DNA from: DSOI01 sp041394885
GTDB taxonomy: Bacteria > Acidobacteriota > Terriglobia > Bryobacterales > Bryobacteraceae
Reading direction: 5' to 3'
NCBI GenBank assembly: GCA_041394885.1
Contig: JAWKHI010000029.1
Span: forward strand, 1 to 64,000
Length of the DNA stretch: 64,000 nt
The translations under genes were made by a program, and so were the position numbers. How positions within the stretch are numbered: position 1 is the first letter of the stretch; every line of letters starts with the position of its first letter. Positions 7,241 to 16,353 of the stretch are shown piece after piece. The notes under the pieces are model-generated. The model saw only the letters and a list, made by a program, of their open reading frames with translations. It was not told the origin of the DNA and did no database searches.

Positions 7241-9814
7241 ATGCTGGCCCTGTTCCTATTGGCGGCCGCTGCCGATCCGAACGCTTTTTTCGAAGAGAAC
7301 ATTCGCCCTCTGCTGGCAGCGCGCTGCATCGGCTGCCACGGCGATGCGAAGGTATCCGGGCTGCGTCTGGACTCGCGCGAGGGCTTCCTGACCGGGGGGC
7401 GGCGTGGAGCAGCGCTGGTGCCCGGAGATGCCGCGGCAAGCCTCTTTGTACGCGCGGTTCGACGGTCCGCGGACTTGCAGATGCCGCCCGGCGATCCACT
7501 GGCCGAGGCTGAAATCGCGAATCTGGAAGCGTGGGTGAGGGCGGGCGCGCCTTGGCCCAAAGCGCAACTGGTGCGGACCACCGGCAAGATCACCGGGGAG
7601 CAGCGGGCGTGGTGGGCTTTTCGGCCCTTGGCCCCGGCGGGGCGTGTACCGTCTCCTTCCGGCCGGGCGCGTACTCCCATCGATGCCTATATCCTGGACA
7701 AGCTCGAGCGCGATTCGATCAAGCCGGTGGCCCCTGCCAGCCCGCGTGCGCTCATCCGGAGGTTGTCGATCGACCTTACCGGTCTGCCGCCTACGCCGGC
7801 CGAGGTGGAGCACTACGAGCGAAACCAGGATACGGCCGCATTGGTGGAAAGGCTTCTTGCATCGCGGCAATTCGGCGAGCGTTGGGGACGATTTTGGCTT
7901 GACGTGGCGCGTTACGGCGAAGACGACGTGCTTGGCCTCAGCCAGGAGCGCTACCCCAACGCCTGGCGGTATCGGGACTGGGTGATCGATGCATGGAATC
8001 GGGATCTTCCGTACGACGTTTTCTTGAAGGCGCAACTGGCCGCCGATCAGATGCCGTCCGATCCTGGTTTTGACCTGCGCCCCGCGCTCGGGTTCCTTGG
8101 CCTCGGTCCGTGGCAGTACACGGTTTCGCCGCCGCCGCAGGCGCGGGCGGACGAGCGTCATGACCGTATCGACGTGGTGACGCGCGGATTCCTGGGCCTT
8201 ACCGCCGCTTGCGCCCGATGCCACGATCATAAGTTCGATCCCATCACCACGCGGGATTACTATGGCCTGGGCGGCGTTTTCGCCAGCACCGAGTATCGCG
8301 AGATACCGCTGGCTGCCGAAACCGTGGTGCATGCACAGGAACGACACCGCAGCCTCATGGCCGCCAAAAAGAAGGAAATCAGTGAGTTCGTGCGTGCCGC
8401 GCAGGATCGTGTGAGCGCGCGCCTCAGCGGCGCAGTGGAGGGCTATCTTCGGGAAGAAGGCCGTGACCGGGACGGGAACGTGCTTGCACGGATGCGCCGC
8501 TATCTGGCACGCCCGCAGTTCGATCATCCGTTCCTTCCCAAGCTCGCCGATGATCCCGCGGCGCTGGCCCGGCTGATCGGGGAAGTAAGAGTCGAGAAGG
8601 CCGCGATCGACGAGGAGAAACGGATCGCGCTCGAGCGTGCGCGTCCGCCGGGGAATGCAGCCAAGACAAGGCTTCCGAACGGCTACGAAACCTACGACGA
8701 GTTCTGCCCCGGATGCGACGTGGCGGTGCGCGCCATGGATCGGGACCGGTTCATGCTCTGGCAGGACCTGTTTCGCGACGGCGGCGTTCTGCGACCGTCG
8801 GAGGCGGAACTGCCGGCATTCCTGTCCACCGAAGAGCGCCTGCACTTGCAGCATTTGCGGACCGCGCTGGCCGCGTTGGAAGCGGGCGCGCCCGAGCCTT
8901 ATCCATTCCTGCACGCCGTTGCCGATAAGGCACGCGTCGCCAATCTTCGCATCGCACAGCGGGGCGATCCGTACACGTTGGGCGATGAAACGCCGCGCCG
9001 GTTTCTCGAAGTGCTCAGCGGCCCGGTTCCCCAGCTTTGGACCGAGTCCAGTGGACGTCTTGAACTCGCCACGGCCATCGCGAGCCATCCATTGGCGGCT
9101 CGCGTGGCCGCCAACCGCGTTTGGTTTCATTTGTTCGGACGCGGGATCGTGAACTCGCCGTCGAACTTCGGACGTCTCGGGGATAGGCCGACCCATCCAG
9201 AGTTGCTGGATTACCTGGCGTCGCGTCTCGTGGCCAACCGGTGGTCCATGAAGGCGCTCATTCGCGAGATCGTGCTCACCGACACGTATCAGCGCTCGTC
9301 GGCGATTGACGCGGCCGGTCACGACGCGGACCCGGCAAACAAGCTGTACTGGCGTCACGAACGCCGCCGGCTGGATGCCGAGTCTCTCCGCGACTCCATT
9401 CTCGCCGCCTCGGGCTCCCTCGACGCGGCCATAGGCGGACCTTCGGAGGAACTCGGACCCGATTGCCGCCGGCGCACCGTCTATGGCCGCGTGTCGCGCT
9501 TCCGGTTGAATCCCACCCTCGAGTTGTTCGATTTTCCCAGTCCGGCGATCTCGGCGGAAAAACGCAACGTCACCCAGGTGCCACTGCAACGGTTGTACTT
9601 CCTGAACAACGAGTTCCTGTCGCGGCAGTCGGAAGCGCTAGCGGGGCGCCTCGAGAATTCCCGCGACCCCGCCGGCGAGGCGTACAGGCTGGTTTTCGCA
9701 CGCGCTCCCTTGGCGCAGGAACGTCAGCTTGCCGAGGACTTTCTGCGTGAGGCCACCTTGAAGGAGTTGGCCCGTGTGCTTCTCACCACCAATGAGTTCC
9801 TGTTTGTGGACTGA
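7241..9814 (+). CDS. Secreted cytochrome-like PSCyt1/DUF1549/DUF1553 protein
   Basis: 857 residues. A short hydrophobic leader MLALFLLAAAADP is followed by a planctomycete-type cytochrome c domain with one heme motif CIGCH (about residue 36), then the DUF1549 region (IDLTGLPPTPAEVE, ERWGRFWLDVARYGE) and the DUF1553 region near the C-terminus (NRVWFHLFGRGIV, HPELLDYLASRL, TDTYQRSS). A second CARCHDHKFDP motif lies in the middle, as is typical. The family is abundant in Planctomycetes and Acidobacteriota and is always paired with DUF1501; polysaccharide or sulfated-glycan use in the periplasm is suspected but the biochemical role is not established. It is followed 3 bp later by the DUF1501 gene. 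Confidence 0.88.
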   Translation: MLALFLLAAAADPNAFFEENIRPLLAARCIGCHGDAKVSGLRLDSREGFLTGGRRGAALVPGDAAASLFVRAVRRSADLQMPPGDPLAEAEIANLEAWVRAGAPWPKAQLVRTTGKITGEQRAWWAFRPLAPAGRVPSPSGRARTPIDAYILDKLERDSIKPVAPASPRALIRRLSIDLTGLPPTPAEVEHYERNQDTAALVERLLASRQFGERWGRFWLDVARYGEDDVLGLSQERYPNAWRYRDWVIDAWNRDLPYDVFLKAQLAADQMPSDPGFDLRPALGFLGLGPWQYTVSPPPQARADERHDRIDVVTRGFLGLTAACARCHDHKFDPITTRDYYGLGGVFASTEYREIPLAAETVVHAQERHRSLMAAKKKEISEFVRAAQDRVSARLSGAVEGYLREEGRDRDGNVLARMRRYLARPQFDHPFLPKLADDPAALARLIGEVRVEKAAIDEEKRIALERARPPGNAAKTRLPNGYETYDEFCPGCDVAVRAMDRDRFMLWQDLFRDGGVLRPSEAELPAFLSTEERLHLQHLRTALAALEAGAPEPYPFLHAVADKARVANLRIAQRGDPYTLGDETPRRFLEVLSGPVPQLWTESSGRLELATAIASHPLAARVAANRVWFHLFGRGIVNSPSNFGRLGDRPTHPELLDYLASRLVANRWSMKALIREIVLTDTYQRSSAIDAAGHDADPANKLYWRHERRRLDAESLRDSILAASGSLDAAIGGPSEELGPDCRRRTVYGRVSRFRLNPTLELFDFPSPAISAEKRNVTQVPLQRLYFLNNEFLSRQSEALAGRLENSRDPAGEAYRLVFARAPLAQERQLAEDFLREATLKELARVLLTTNEFLFVD

Positions 9815-9817
9815 GCC

Positions 9818-11188
9818 ATGATTACCCGCCGCCACCTACTTTCCCAACTCGGCGCCGGATTCGGACTGACGGCGTTCTCCGCTCTGCAGGCGCAGAACAC
9901 GCTCGCGCCGCGCCGGTCCCATTTCCCCGGCAAGGCGAAGCACGTGATCTTTCTGTTTCTCAACGGCGGTCTCTCGCACGTGGACACGTTCGATCCCAAG
10001 CCCGAACTGCAGAAGCGGCATGGGCAGCCGATGCCAGGGGGCAATCGCGGACCGAGCGCACCACGGGCAGCCTCATGCGCTCGCCGTTCCGAGTTCCGGC
10101 GATGCGGGCAGTCCGGCGTCGAGGTTAGCGAGATCTTCCCGGAAGTGGGCTCGCTGATCGACGACATCTGCGTGGTGCGATCCACATACACGCATAACCC
10201 GATCCACGAGTCCGCTCTGATGATGATGAACTGCGGCGACATCCAGCCAGGGCGGCCCTCGATGGGATCGTGGCTCACCTATGGGTTGGGAACCGAGAAT
10301 CAGAGCCTGCCTGGATTCGTTGTGCTGTGTCCGGGGATGCCGGTTGTGGGACCGCCGCTCTGGAACTCCGCGTTCCTGCCGGCGGCGTTTCAGGGGACGC
10401 ATATCCGCAACAACGAGGCGGATCCGTACAAGCTCATCCCGAATCTGAGAAACGCCGAGTACACCGCGGCCCGGCAGCGCAAACAGATCGACCTGCTGGC
10501 CCGCCTCAATCGTCTGCACGCCTCACGACACGACGACGATCCGGAATTGGATGCGACGGTGCAATCGATGGAAGTGGCTTTCCGGATGCAGACGGAAGCG
10601 CTCGATGCGTTCGATGTCCGCCGGGAGCCCGAGGCTATCCAGGAAGAATACGGCGCGGCTGGCAACGATTTTGCCCGTGGGTGCCTGCTCGCGCGCCGGC
10701 TGGTGGAGCGCGGGGTTCGCATGGTGCAGGTCTTTTACGGGAACGGCCAGCCCTGGGACAACCACGACGACATCCTGGTGCATCGCAAACTGGCCGCGCA
10801 GTCAGACCGGCCGATCGCCGCACTGATTCGCGACCTCAAGCGCCGCGGTCTGTTCGAACAGACCGTGATCATCGTTACGAGCGAATTCGGACGTACGCCG
10901 ACAGTAGAAAACAGCGCGGCCGTAAAGGTGCAGAACGGACGCGATCACAATCCCTACGGCTTCACGACGCTACTGGCCGGCGGCGGATTTCGCGGAGGCC
11001 TGGCGTATGGAGCGACCGATGATTTCGGTTTTCGCGCCGTTGAGAATCGCGCTCACGTGCACGACATCCATGCCACCGTGCTCCATCAATTAGGGCTCGA
11101 CCACACCCGGTTGACCTTCCGATATTCGGGCCGCGACTTTCGCCTCACCGACGTTGCCGGCCGGGTGATCCGCGACATAGTAGTCTGA
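9818..11188 (+). CDS. Tat-exported DUF1501 (sulfatase-fold) protein with a local frame anomaly
   Basis: 456 residues with a twin-arginine leader TRRHLLSQLGAGFGLTAFSA. The body has the alkaline phosphatase/sulfatase-like fold of DUF1501: HVIFLFLNGGLSHVDTFDPK, RPSMGSWLTYGLG, ARRLVERGVRMVQVF, WDNHDD, SEFGRTPTVEN and RDHNPYGFTTLLAGGG. Between about 10045 and 10095 the residues read RGPSAPRAASCARRS, but the neighbouring frame reads TERTTGSLMRSPF, the expected family segment, before EFRRCGQSGVEVS resumes. Two compensating indels therefore seem to be present although the frame stays open overall. Partner of the upstream cytochrome-like gene. Confidence 0.86.
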   Translation: MITRRHLLSQLGAGFGLTAFSALQAQNTLAPRRSHFPGKAKHVIFLFLNGGLSHVDTFDPKPELQKRHGQPMPGGNRGPSAPRAASCARRSEFRRCGQSGVEVSEIFPEVGSLIDDICVVRSTYTHNPIHESALMMMNCGDIQPGRPSMGSWLTYGLGTENQSLPGFVVLCPGMPVVGPPLWNSAFLPAAFQGTHIRNNEADPYKLIPNLRNAEYTAARQRKQIDLLARLNRLHASRHDDDPELDATVQSMEVAFRMQTEALDAFDVRREPEAIQEEYGAAGNDFARGCLLARRLVERGVRMVQVFYGNGQPWDNHDDILVHRKLAAQSDRPIAALIRDLKRRGLFEQTVIIVTSEFGRTPTVENSAAVKVQNGRDHNPYGFTTLLAGGGFRGGLAYGATDDFGFRAVENRAHVHDIHATVLHQLGLDHTRLTFRYSGRDFRLTDVAGRVIRDIVV

Positions 11189-11197
11189 GAGAGATTC

Positions 11198-12165
11198 ATG
11201 CTCACACGCACACTCATAGACCGGCGCGCGTTCCTTCAATCGGCCGCGCTCGCACAGCAACTCCCGATCGGGGCGCAAACCCGAGCCAAGACATGGGAGG
11301 GCATCTTCGTTATCATGCAAACGCCCTTCAAGGACGACCTTGCGATCGATGAAGAATCCTTGCGCAAAGAGACGGACTTTCTTTGCCGGGGACGGGTGCA
11401 TGGCGTCGTCTGGCCCGCCGGGGCCGGCGAGTCCAATTCGCTTTCCTACAACGAGCGCATGCGCCACTCGCCGGCCGTGGTTGCATCGGCGAAGGGCCGC
11501 ACAACGGTTCTGATCGGCGTTCACGGCGCCAACAAATTCGAGGCGATGGAATATGCCCGATACGCGGAAAAGATAGGGGCGGATGGGATCCACGCACTGG
11601 GCCCACTCGACGGGTTTGGCGACACGGCGATCCTGGAAGACTACTTCACCTCCATCGCTTCGGTTTCCAAGCTCCCTATGTGCATCCAGGTCTCCAACCC
11701 GGGTATGTCCACCGATTTTCTTTTGCGGATGGCGGACAAGATTCCGACGCTGCGCATCCTCAAGTTGGAGGCTGGCAACGTGGCCCATGATGTTTCTCGT
11801 GTGGTGAAGGAGCGCAAACGTCCGCTGGCGGCGTCCACTGGCGGTGGGGCCATGAACCTGTACAACGAGATGGAACGCGGGTCTGGCGGGACCATGGCCG
11901 GCGCGGGATTCGCGGACATTCAGGCGCAAATATGGGATTGGTTTCAGGAGGGCAAAAAGAAGGAGTTTCATGAGCTGTTCACCAAGTTCCTGCTCTCAGA
12001 CGTGCTCGAAGCCGTGTGGGTTTCGTGATCCAGAAAGAGATCCTACGCCGGCGGGGATTCAACAACGTAGTGATGCGGCGCTCTCGAGCCGTCACCATGG
12101 ACGCGCAGGACCTCCGTGAACTGGACCAGATCATGGAACTCCTGCGCCCGCATTTTCGAGCCTGA
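11198..12165 (+). pseudogene. DapA/NAL superfamily aldolase-like protein, frameshift near the C-terminus
   Basis: Member of the dihydrodipicolinate synthase/N-acetylneuraminate lyase superfamily, Schiff-base aldolases or dehydratases. The leader DRRAFLQSAALAQQ suggests Tat export. The Schiff-base Lys is K189 in RILKLEAGN. The usual catalytic Tyr of YxNP is Gln164 (MCIQVSNPG), as in a DapA-like subfamily of unknown substrate. The first frame stops at 12028 after LEAVWVS. A -1 change near 12015 opens the frame VGFVIQKEILRRRGF to ELLRPHFRA with stop at 12165, the normal family C-terminus, so the gene appears frameshifted. It lies 9 bp after DUF1501 and 10 bp before the RraA-like gene, suggesting one operon for degradation of a small oxo or hydroxy acid. 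Confidence 0.78.
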
Positions 12166-12175
12166 CGACCGACCC

Positions 12176-12838
12176 ATGAAAGCACTCTGGAAAAACGACG
12201 ACTCTCTGTTTGCCCTTGCCCGCAAGGAACTGTTCACCGCCGTCGTTGGCGACGTGATGGACAAGCTGGGATTCCGCCGGCAGTTTCTGCCTCCGCGCAT
12301 CCAGCCTCTGGACCGATCCATGGTCACCATCGGTCGCGCCATGACCGTGCTCGAAGCCGACTGCTTCGAGGACTCGGGATTCGGCCTCATGTTCGAAGCC
12401 CTGGACGGATTGACGAAGAACGAGGTGTACGTGTGCGGGGGCGCTTCACCGCGCTATGCCTTGTGGGGAGAATTGATGAGCATACGGGCTATGCGCTGTG
12501 GCGCCGTGGGCGCGATCATGGACGGCTATTCGCGCGACACGCGCGGGATTTTGGCATTGCGGTTCCCCTGCTTTTCTCACGGCGCCTATGCACAAGACCA
12601 AGGCCCCCGCGGGAAGGTGATCGCTTATCGCGTGCCGATTGAAATGAACGGTGTCCGCATCGAGAGTGGGGATATTGTGTTCGGCGATCTGGACGGCGTC
12701 TGTGTGGTGCCCCGGCAGGCCGAGGAAGCCGTGTTCACCGCGGCGATCGAGAAGGCGCGCGGGGAAAAGACGGTGCGGAAGGCGCTCGAACGCGGCATGT
12801 CGGCCCGCGACGCGTTCAACAAGTTCGGGATCCTATGA
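12176..12838 (+). CDS. RraA-like protein (4-hydroxy-4-methyl-2-oxoglutarate aldolase family)
   Basis: 220 residues. The RraA/HMG-aldolase core is clear: VGDVMDKLGF, then the GGASPRYALWGELMSIRAMR loop and GAVGAIMDGYSRDTRGIL, which carries the Arg-Asp pair for pyruvate and metal binding, and FGDLDGVCVVPR. Family members cleave 4-hydroxy-2-oxo acids or decarboxylate oxaloacetate; true RraA binds RNase E, but the metal-binding residues here favour an enzyme. The ATG at 12176 is chosen because the family begins near LWKNDDSLFALA; earlier starts fall in the DapA-like gene. Its stop overlaps the LOG gene by ATGA. Together with the DapA-like gene it suggests a sugar-acid or aromatic-derived oxo-acid route. 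Confidence 0.85.
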   Translation: MKALWKNDDSLFALARKELFTAVVGDVMDKLGFRRQFLPPRIQPLDRSMVTIGRAMTVLEADCFEDSGFGLMFEALDGLTKNEVYVCGGASPRYALWGELMSIRAMRCGAVGAIMDGYSRDTRGILALRFPCFSHGAYAQDQGPRGKVIAYRVPIEMNGVRIESGDIVFGDLDGVCVVPRQAEEAVFTAAIEKARGEKTVRKALERGMSARDAFNKFGIL

Positions 12839-13416
12839 CGCGCAAGCGTGTGTGCGTCTTCTGCGGATCGGCTCCGGGAGCGCGGGCGGAATATCTCGAA
12901 GCCGCGCGGGTGCTCGGCGCCCATCTCGCTCATTCGGGGTCGACACTGGTTTACGGAGGCGGCCGGACGGGGCTGATGGGGGCTCTGGCTGACGCGGCCC
13001 TCCAGGCGGGAGGCGAGGTGATCGGCGCGATGCCCAAGCCCCTGGTGGACAAGGAGGTGGCGCACACCGGGCTCTCGCGGCTTCATGTGGTGGCCTCGAT
13101 GCATGAGAGAAAGGCGCTGATGGCGGATCTGGCGGACGCCTTCCTCGCGCTGCCGGGCGCATTCGGAACCTTGGACGAATTGTGTGAGATCCTGTGCTGG
13201 GGCCAATTGGGATTTCACGAAAAGCCGGTTGGGCTTTGGAACGTCGGCGGCTACTGGGAGCCGTTGCGCGCGCTGTTCGATCACGCCACCGAAGAGGGCT
13301 TTCTCAAACCGCAGCACCGGAACATCGCTCTCATCGATGATTCTCTGGAGCGGCTTTTGCAGCGGATGGATGAGTATCAGCCGGTGCATCTCGAGAAATG
13401 GTGGGAGAGGCGCTAG
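12835..13416 (+). CDS. LOG family protein (TIGR00730, nucleoside 5'-monophosphate phosphoribohydrolase)
   Basis: Rossmann-fold enzyme of the Lonely-Guy type that removes the base from AMP or a cytokinin nucleotide. 193 residues. Motifs: VCVFCGSAPGARAEY at the N-terminus, LVYGGGRTGLMGALADAAL, SMHERKALM and PGAFGTLDELCE. The last is the PGGxGTxxE motif with Ala for the second Gly; the catalytic Glu and the Arg of MHERK are kept. Translationally coupled to the RraA-like gene by ATGA overlap. The 3' end overlaps the convergent kinase gene by 4 bp. Confidence 0.88.
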   Translation: MTRKRVCVFCGSAPGARAEYLEAARVLGAHLAHSGSTLVYGGGRTGLMGALADAALQAGGEVIGAMPKPLVDKEVAHTGLSRLHVVASMHERKALMADLADAFLALPGAFGTLDELCEILCWGQLGFHEKPVGLWNVGGYWEPLRALFDHATEEGFLKPQHRNIALIDDSLERLLQRMDEYQPVHLEKWWERR

Positions 13417-15756
13417 TTGCCTTCCGCGATGCGGCCGGAGATCTCACGCACCTCGCGGACCCTGTAGTCATCGTCCCGAAATTGGGAGCGCAACGCCGTG
13501 TACGCCGGCTCGAGTTCCCGTGCCGCGGCGGCCTTCTTGCCGGCGATCGCCAGGCACTCGGCGCGGTAGGCATGCGTCATGAGCAGACGCCAGTGTCCGG
13601 CGGGGAACAGATGGCTGAACGTCGCCAACCCCTCGTCGAACAGTTGCCACGCCGCGCCGGGTTTCCCGAGATTGCATCGGGCGCGCGCCAGATTCACGAG
13701 CGTGGTGGCTTCCGAGAAAGTGCCGTGCGCCGTGCGCCGGCGGATCTCGAGGGCTTGGCTCAGCATGGCTTCGCCTTCGCTCCACCGCCCCATGTCGCCG
13801 AGGAGGCTGCCGAGGTTGCTGAGCCGGAGCGCCACGGGGTTGCTCCCCTCGCCGAAGACCTTGCTGTCAATGGCCAATGCTTCGCGATAGTACTCCTCCG
13901 CCTGGTGTGCGTCGCCACTGCGGTGCAGCGCGAGTCCAAGATTGGCCATTGCGGTCGAGATCATGGGATGTCCGGCCGGCAGGCTGGCCTTGCGGGTCGC
14001 CAGCACTTCGCGGATCAGGGCCGCGGCGCGCGTGGAATCGCCGGTTTCCATCAGCGCCAGGGCCAGGTTGTTTTTCTCACTGGTCTGATCCGCCGCGCCG
14101 CCCCGTTTGCCGACGTCGAGCGCCTTTTCAAACAAGCCCACGGCGTCTTGAGGACGCCCCAGCCGCAGCAGGGTCAATCCCTGATTGTTAATCGTGGACA
14201 TCCATTCCGCGGACGGACCATCGAGCCGGATCTCCCGTTCCGCCTGCTGGAACAACGGGAGGGCGTCGGCATATTTTCCGGCCGCGAACAAAGCCATTCC
14301 CAGGTGATTGACGGCATTGCCATGGGCCTTGCCGGGCGGCATCTTCTTTGTCGCCTGGCGAAGGAGCGGTTCGGCAGTCGCCGGGTCGTCCAGGTTGTAG
14401 TAGATCTGCCCGAGTTCATCGAGAAGCATTGCCTGTGTTTCCGGCTCGTCGCCGAGTTTTGTGCTCACCTGTTCGGTGGCGCGAGCAAGAATCTCGCGCG
14501 CGGTCACGCGCTCGCCGCGGCTTTCGTGGGGGTCAGACACGCGAAACACATCCACCAGCAGTTCCGACACGCGTTCGGCCTTCCGCTGCTCCAGCCGCGC
14601 GGTGTTACGTTCGACGAGGGCCCAGATCGAAAACGAAGCCATTCCAGTCATCGCCAGCAGCACTGCCGCCACGGGTACGCGGTTTCGCCGCACGAATTTG
14701 GATGCGCGATACGAGAACGAATCCGGCCGCGCCGACACCGGCCGGCCGTCGAGGTAGCGCCGGATGTCTTCCTCGAGCGCCTCCACCGACGAATACCTCC
14801 GCTCCGGCTCCTTGCGGGTGGCCATGGCGACGATCATGTCCACCTCGGCTTCGGCGCCGGTTGGGCCCAGCTCCGTTCCCGTCACTGCCCGTGCGATTTC
14901 GGCCAGGCTGGCGCCGGTGAGGCCGTACGGCCGCTGTCCGCTGAGGAGCACATACAACACGACGCCCAACGCGTAGACGTCACTGAGCGTGGTCACACTG
15001 TCGCCGCGAATCATCTCCGGACAGGCGTAATCCGGCGTCATCATGGCGGCGCCGGTGCTGGTCACGGTCACCTCGGAATCGCGAGGCTGCAGGATCTTCG
15101 CGATGCCGAAGTCGAGCAGCTTTACATCGCCGTCCTGTGTGACAAGAATGTTCCCCGGCTTGAGGTCGCGGTGAACGATCAGGTTGCGGTGCGCATGTTC
15201 CACCGCCGCGCAGACGGCGAAGAGGCGCAGCCGGTCTGCTCCCAATTTGCGCGAAGCCGCGTAGAATCACGATGCGCTGCCCTCGACGAACTCCATCACG
15301 AGATAGGGGCGGCCGGCTGACATTCGCCGTCCAGCACTTGCGTGATGTTGGGGTGCCGCAGCCGGGCCAGGATTTGGCGTTCTTGGCGGAACCGGGCTTC
15401 CACCTCGGGACTGTCGACGCCCAACTTGATGATCTTGATCGCGACGCGGGCCTCGAACTCGTCGGCGCGCTCCGCCAGCCATTCGACCCCATGCCTCCGG
15501 CCCCGATTTCGCGAATCAGATGATAGTTCCCCAGCCGTTCGCCGGAACCGATCGAACTGGCTGCCGCTGCCTACCGCCGCCCGCAGTACGCCGGATGCTT
15601 CCGGACTCGCGGCGAGCATGGCGTCCACTTCCGCCCGGAGCTCGACATCTCCCGCGCATGCCCGCTCCAGATAGTCTTCCCGTCCGTCGCCGAACCGCCA
15701 ACGCTCATGGAAGACCGACTCGATTTGCTGCCATCGCCGCGGGTCACTCGGAACAT
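13413..15756 (-). pseudogene. Ser/Thr protein kinase with TPR domain, N-lobe frameshifted
   Basis: Membrane kinase of the PknB/Hanks type. The intact 3' part (13413-15245) holds the catalytic loop VHRDLKPGNILV, LLDFGIAK, an activation segment MTPDYACPEMIRG, a transmembrane segment near VAAVLLAMTGMASFSIWALV, and about ten TPRs. The 5' part is coding but broken: REDYLERACAGDVELRAEVD, then GNYHLIREIGAGGMG, WLAERADEFEARVAIKIIK and HPNITQVLDG, and MSAGRPYLVMEFVEG occupy different frames, and a TGA at 15267-15269 interrupts EFVEGSAS and YAASRKLGADR. At least four disruptions lie within 15240-15560. The start is uncertain; the ATG at 15756 is the nearest. It lies directly downstream of the ECF sigma gene, a common pairing in this group. 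Confidence 0.75.
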
Positions 15757-15785
15757 CGTAACCCGGGCATCGTAACCCGGCCGCC

Positions 15786-16343
15786 TCAGCGTCCCTTCAG
15801 CTCTTTCATCAGCCACGCCTGCGCAGCGGTCTGTTCACGGCGAACCGTGGAAACCGAGATTCCCAGAGCTAATGCGGTGTCTTCCAGATCCAAACTGCTG
15901 GAAGTAGCGCAGCTCGATGATGCGGCTCTTGCGCGGATCGAATTCCTCCATGGCGGCCAAGGCCATGTCGAGTTCCAGCAGATCCACTCGCGCCTTCGCC
16001 GGCCACCTCCATCGCCGGACTGAGTGTTTCCGGCTCCAGGCCGACCCTCGCTTTCCGGCGCTGCGGCGGCGACTCATGTCCACGAGAATATTTCGAATGG
16101 TGCGGCAAAAGCCGCCATCAGATGCACGCGACCCTCCCAGTCCGGCGCGGCGCTCATGGCCAGGCGCAGATACGCCTCATCCACCAGCGCCGTCGGCTGC
16201 ACGGCGTCGCAGTGGCGCTCGTTTTTGCAGGTGCTGTTGGCCAGCTTTCGCAGTTCGTCGTAGACCACCGCGAAAAGCTGGTCCCTGGCGTCTTCATTTC
16301 CATTTCTCCAGGCTGCTACCAGCGAAGTGACCGTCGCATGCAC
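15786..16343 (-). pseudogene. ECF-type RNA polymerase sigma factor (TIGR02999-like), multiply frameshifted
   Basis: Extracytoplasmic-function sigma factor. The intended protein is about 185 residues, the normal size. Region 2 is VTSLVAAWRNGNEDARDQLF with VVYDELRKLA and VQPTALVDEAYLRL. The next segments are spread over frames: RTIRNILVDMSRRR, then ARVGLEPETLSPAMEVAGEG, then DLLELDMALAAMEEFDPRKS with RIIELRYFQQF (region 4 start), and finally DLEDTALALGISVSTVRREQ (helix-turn-helix) with AWLMKELKGR and a TGA at 15786. At least four indels are needed. Start GTG at 16343. It sits between the ScyD-like gene and the kinase, which may control it. Conserved motifs in every frame argue for sequence error over decay. 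Confidence 0.72.
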
Positions 16344-16353
16344 AACCCGGATT

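Noticed and set aside
7256..9589. Open frame of about 777 codons on the minus strand under the DUF1553 gene
   Set aside because: Antisense shadow with Arg/His/Gly-rich low-information sequence; the plus strand has unmistakable heme and DUF motifs.
13398..15320. Long open frame on the plus strand opposite the kinase gene (about 640 codons)
   Set aside because: It is antisense to a clear kinase-TPR gene, has no recognisable motif and is explained by high-GC codon bias.
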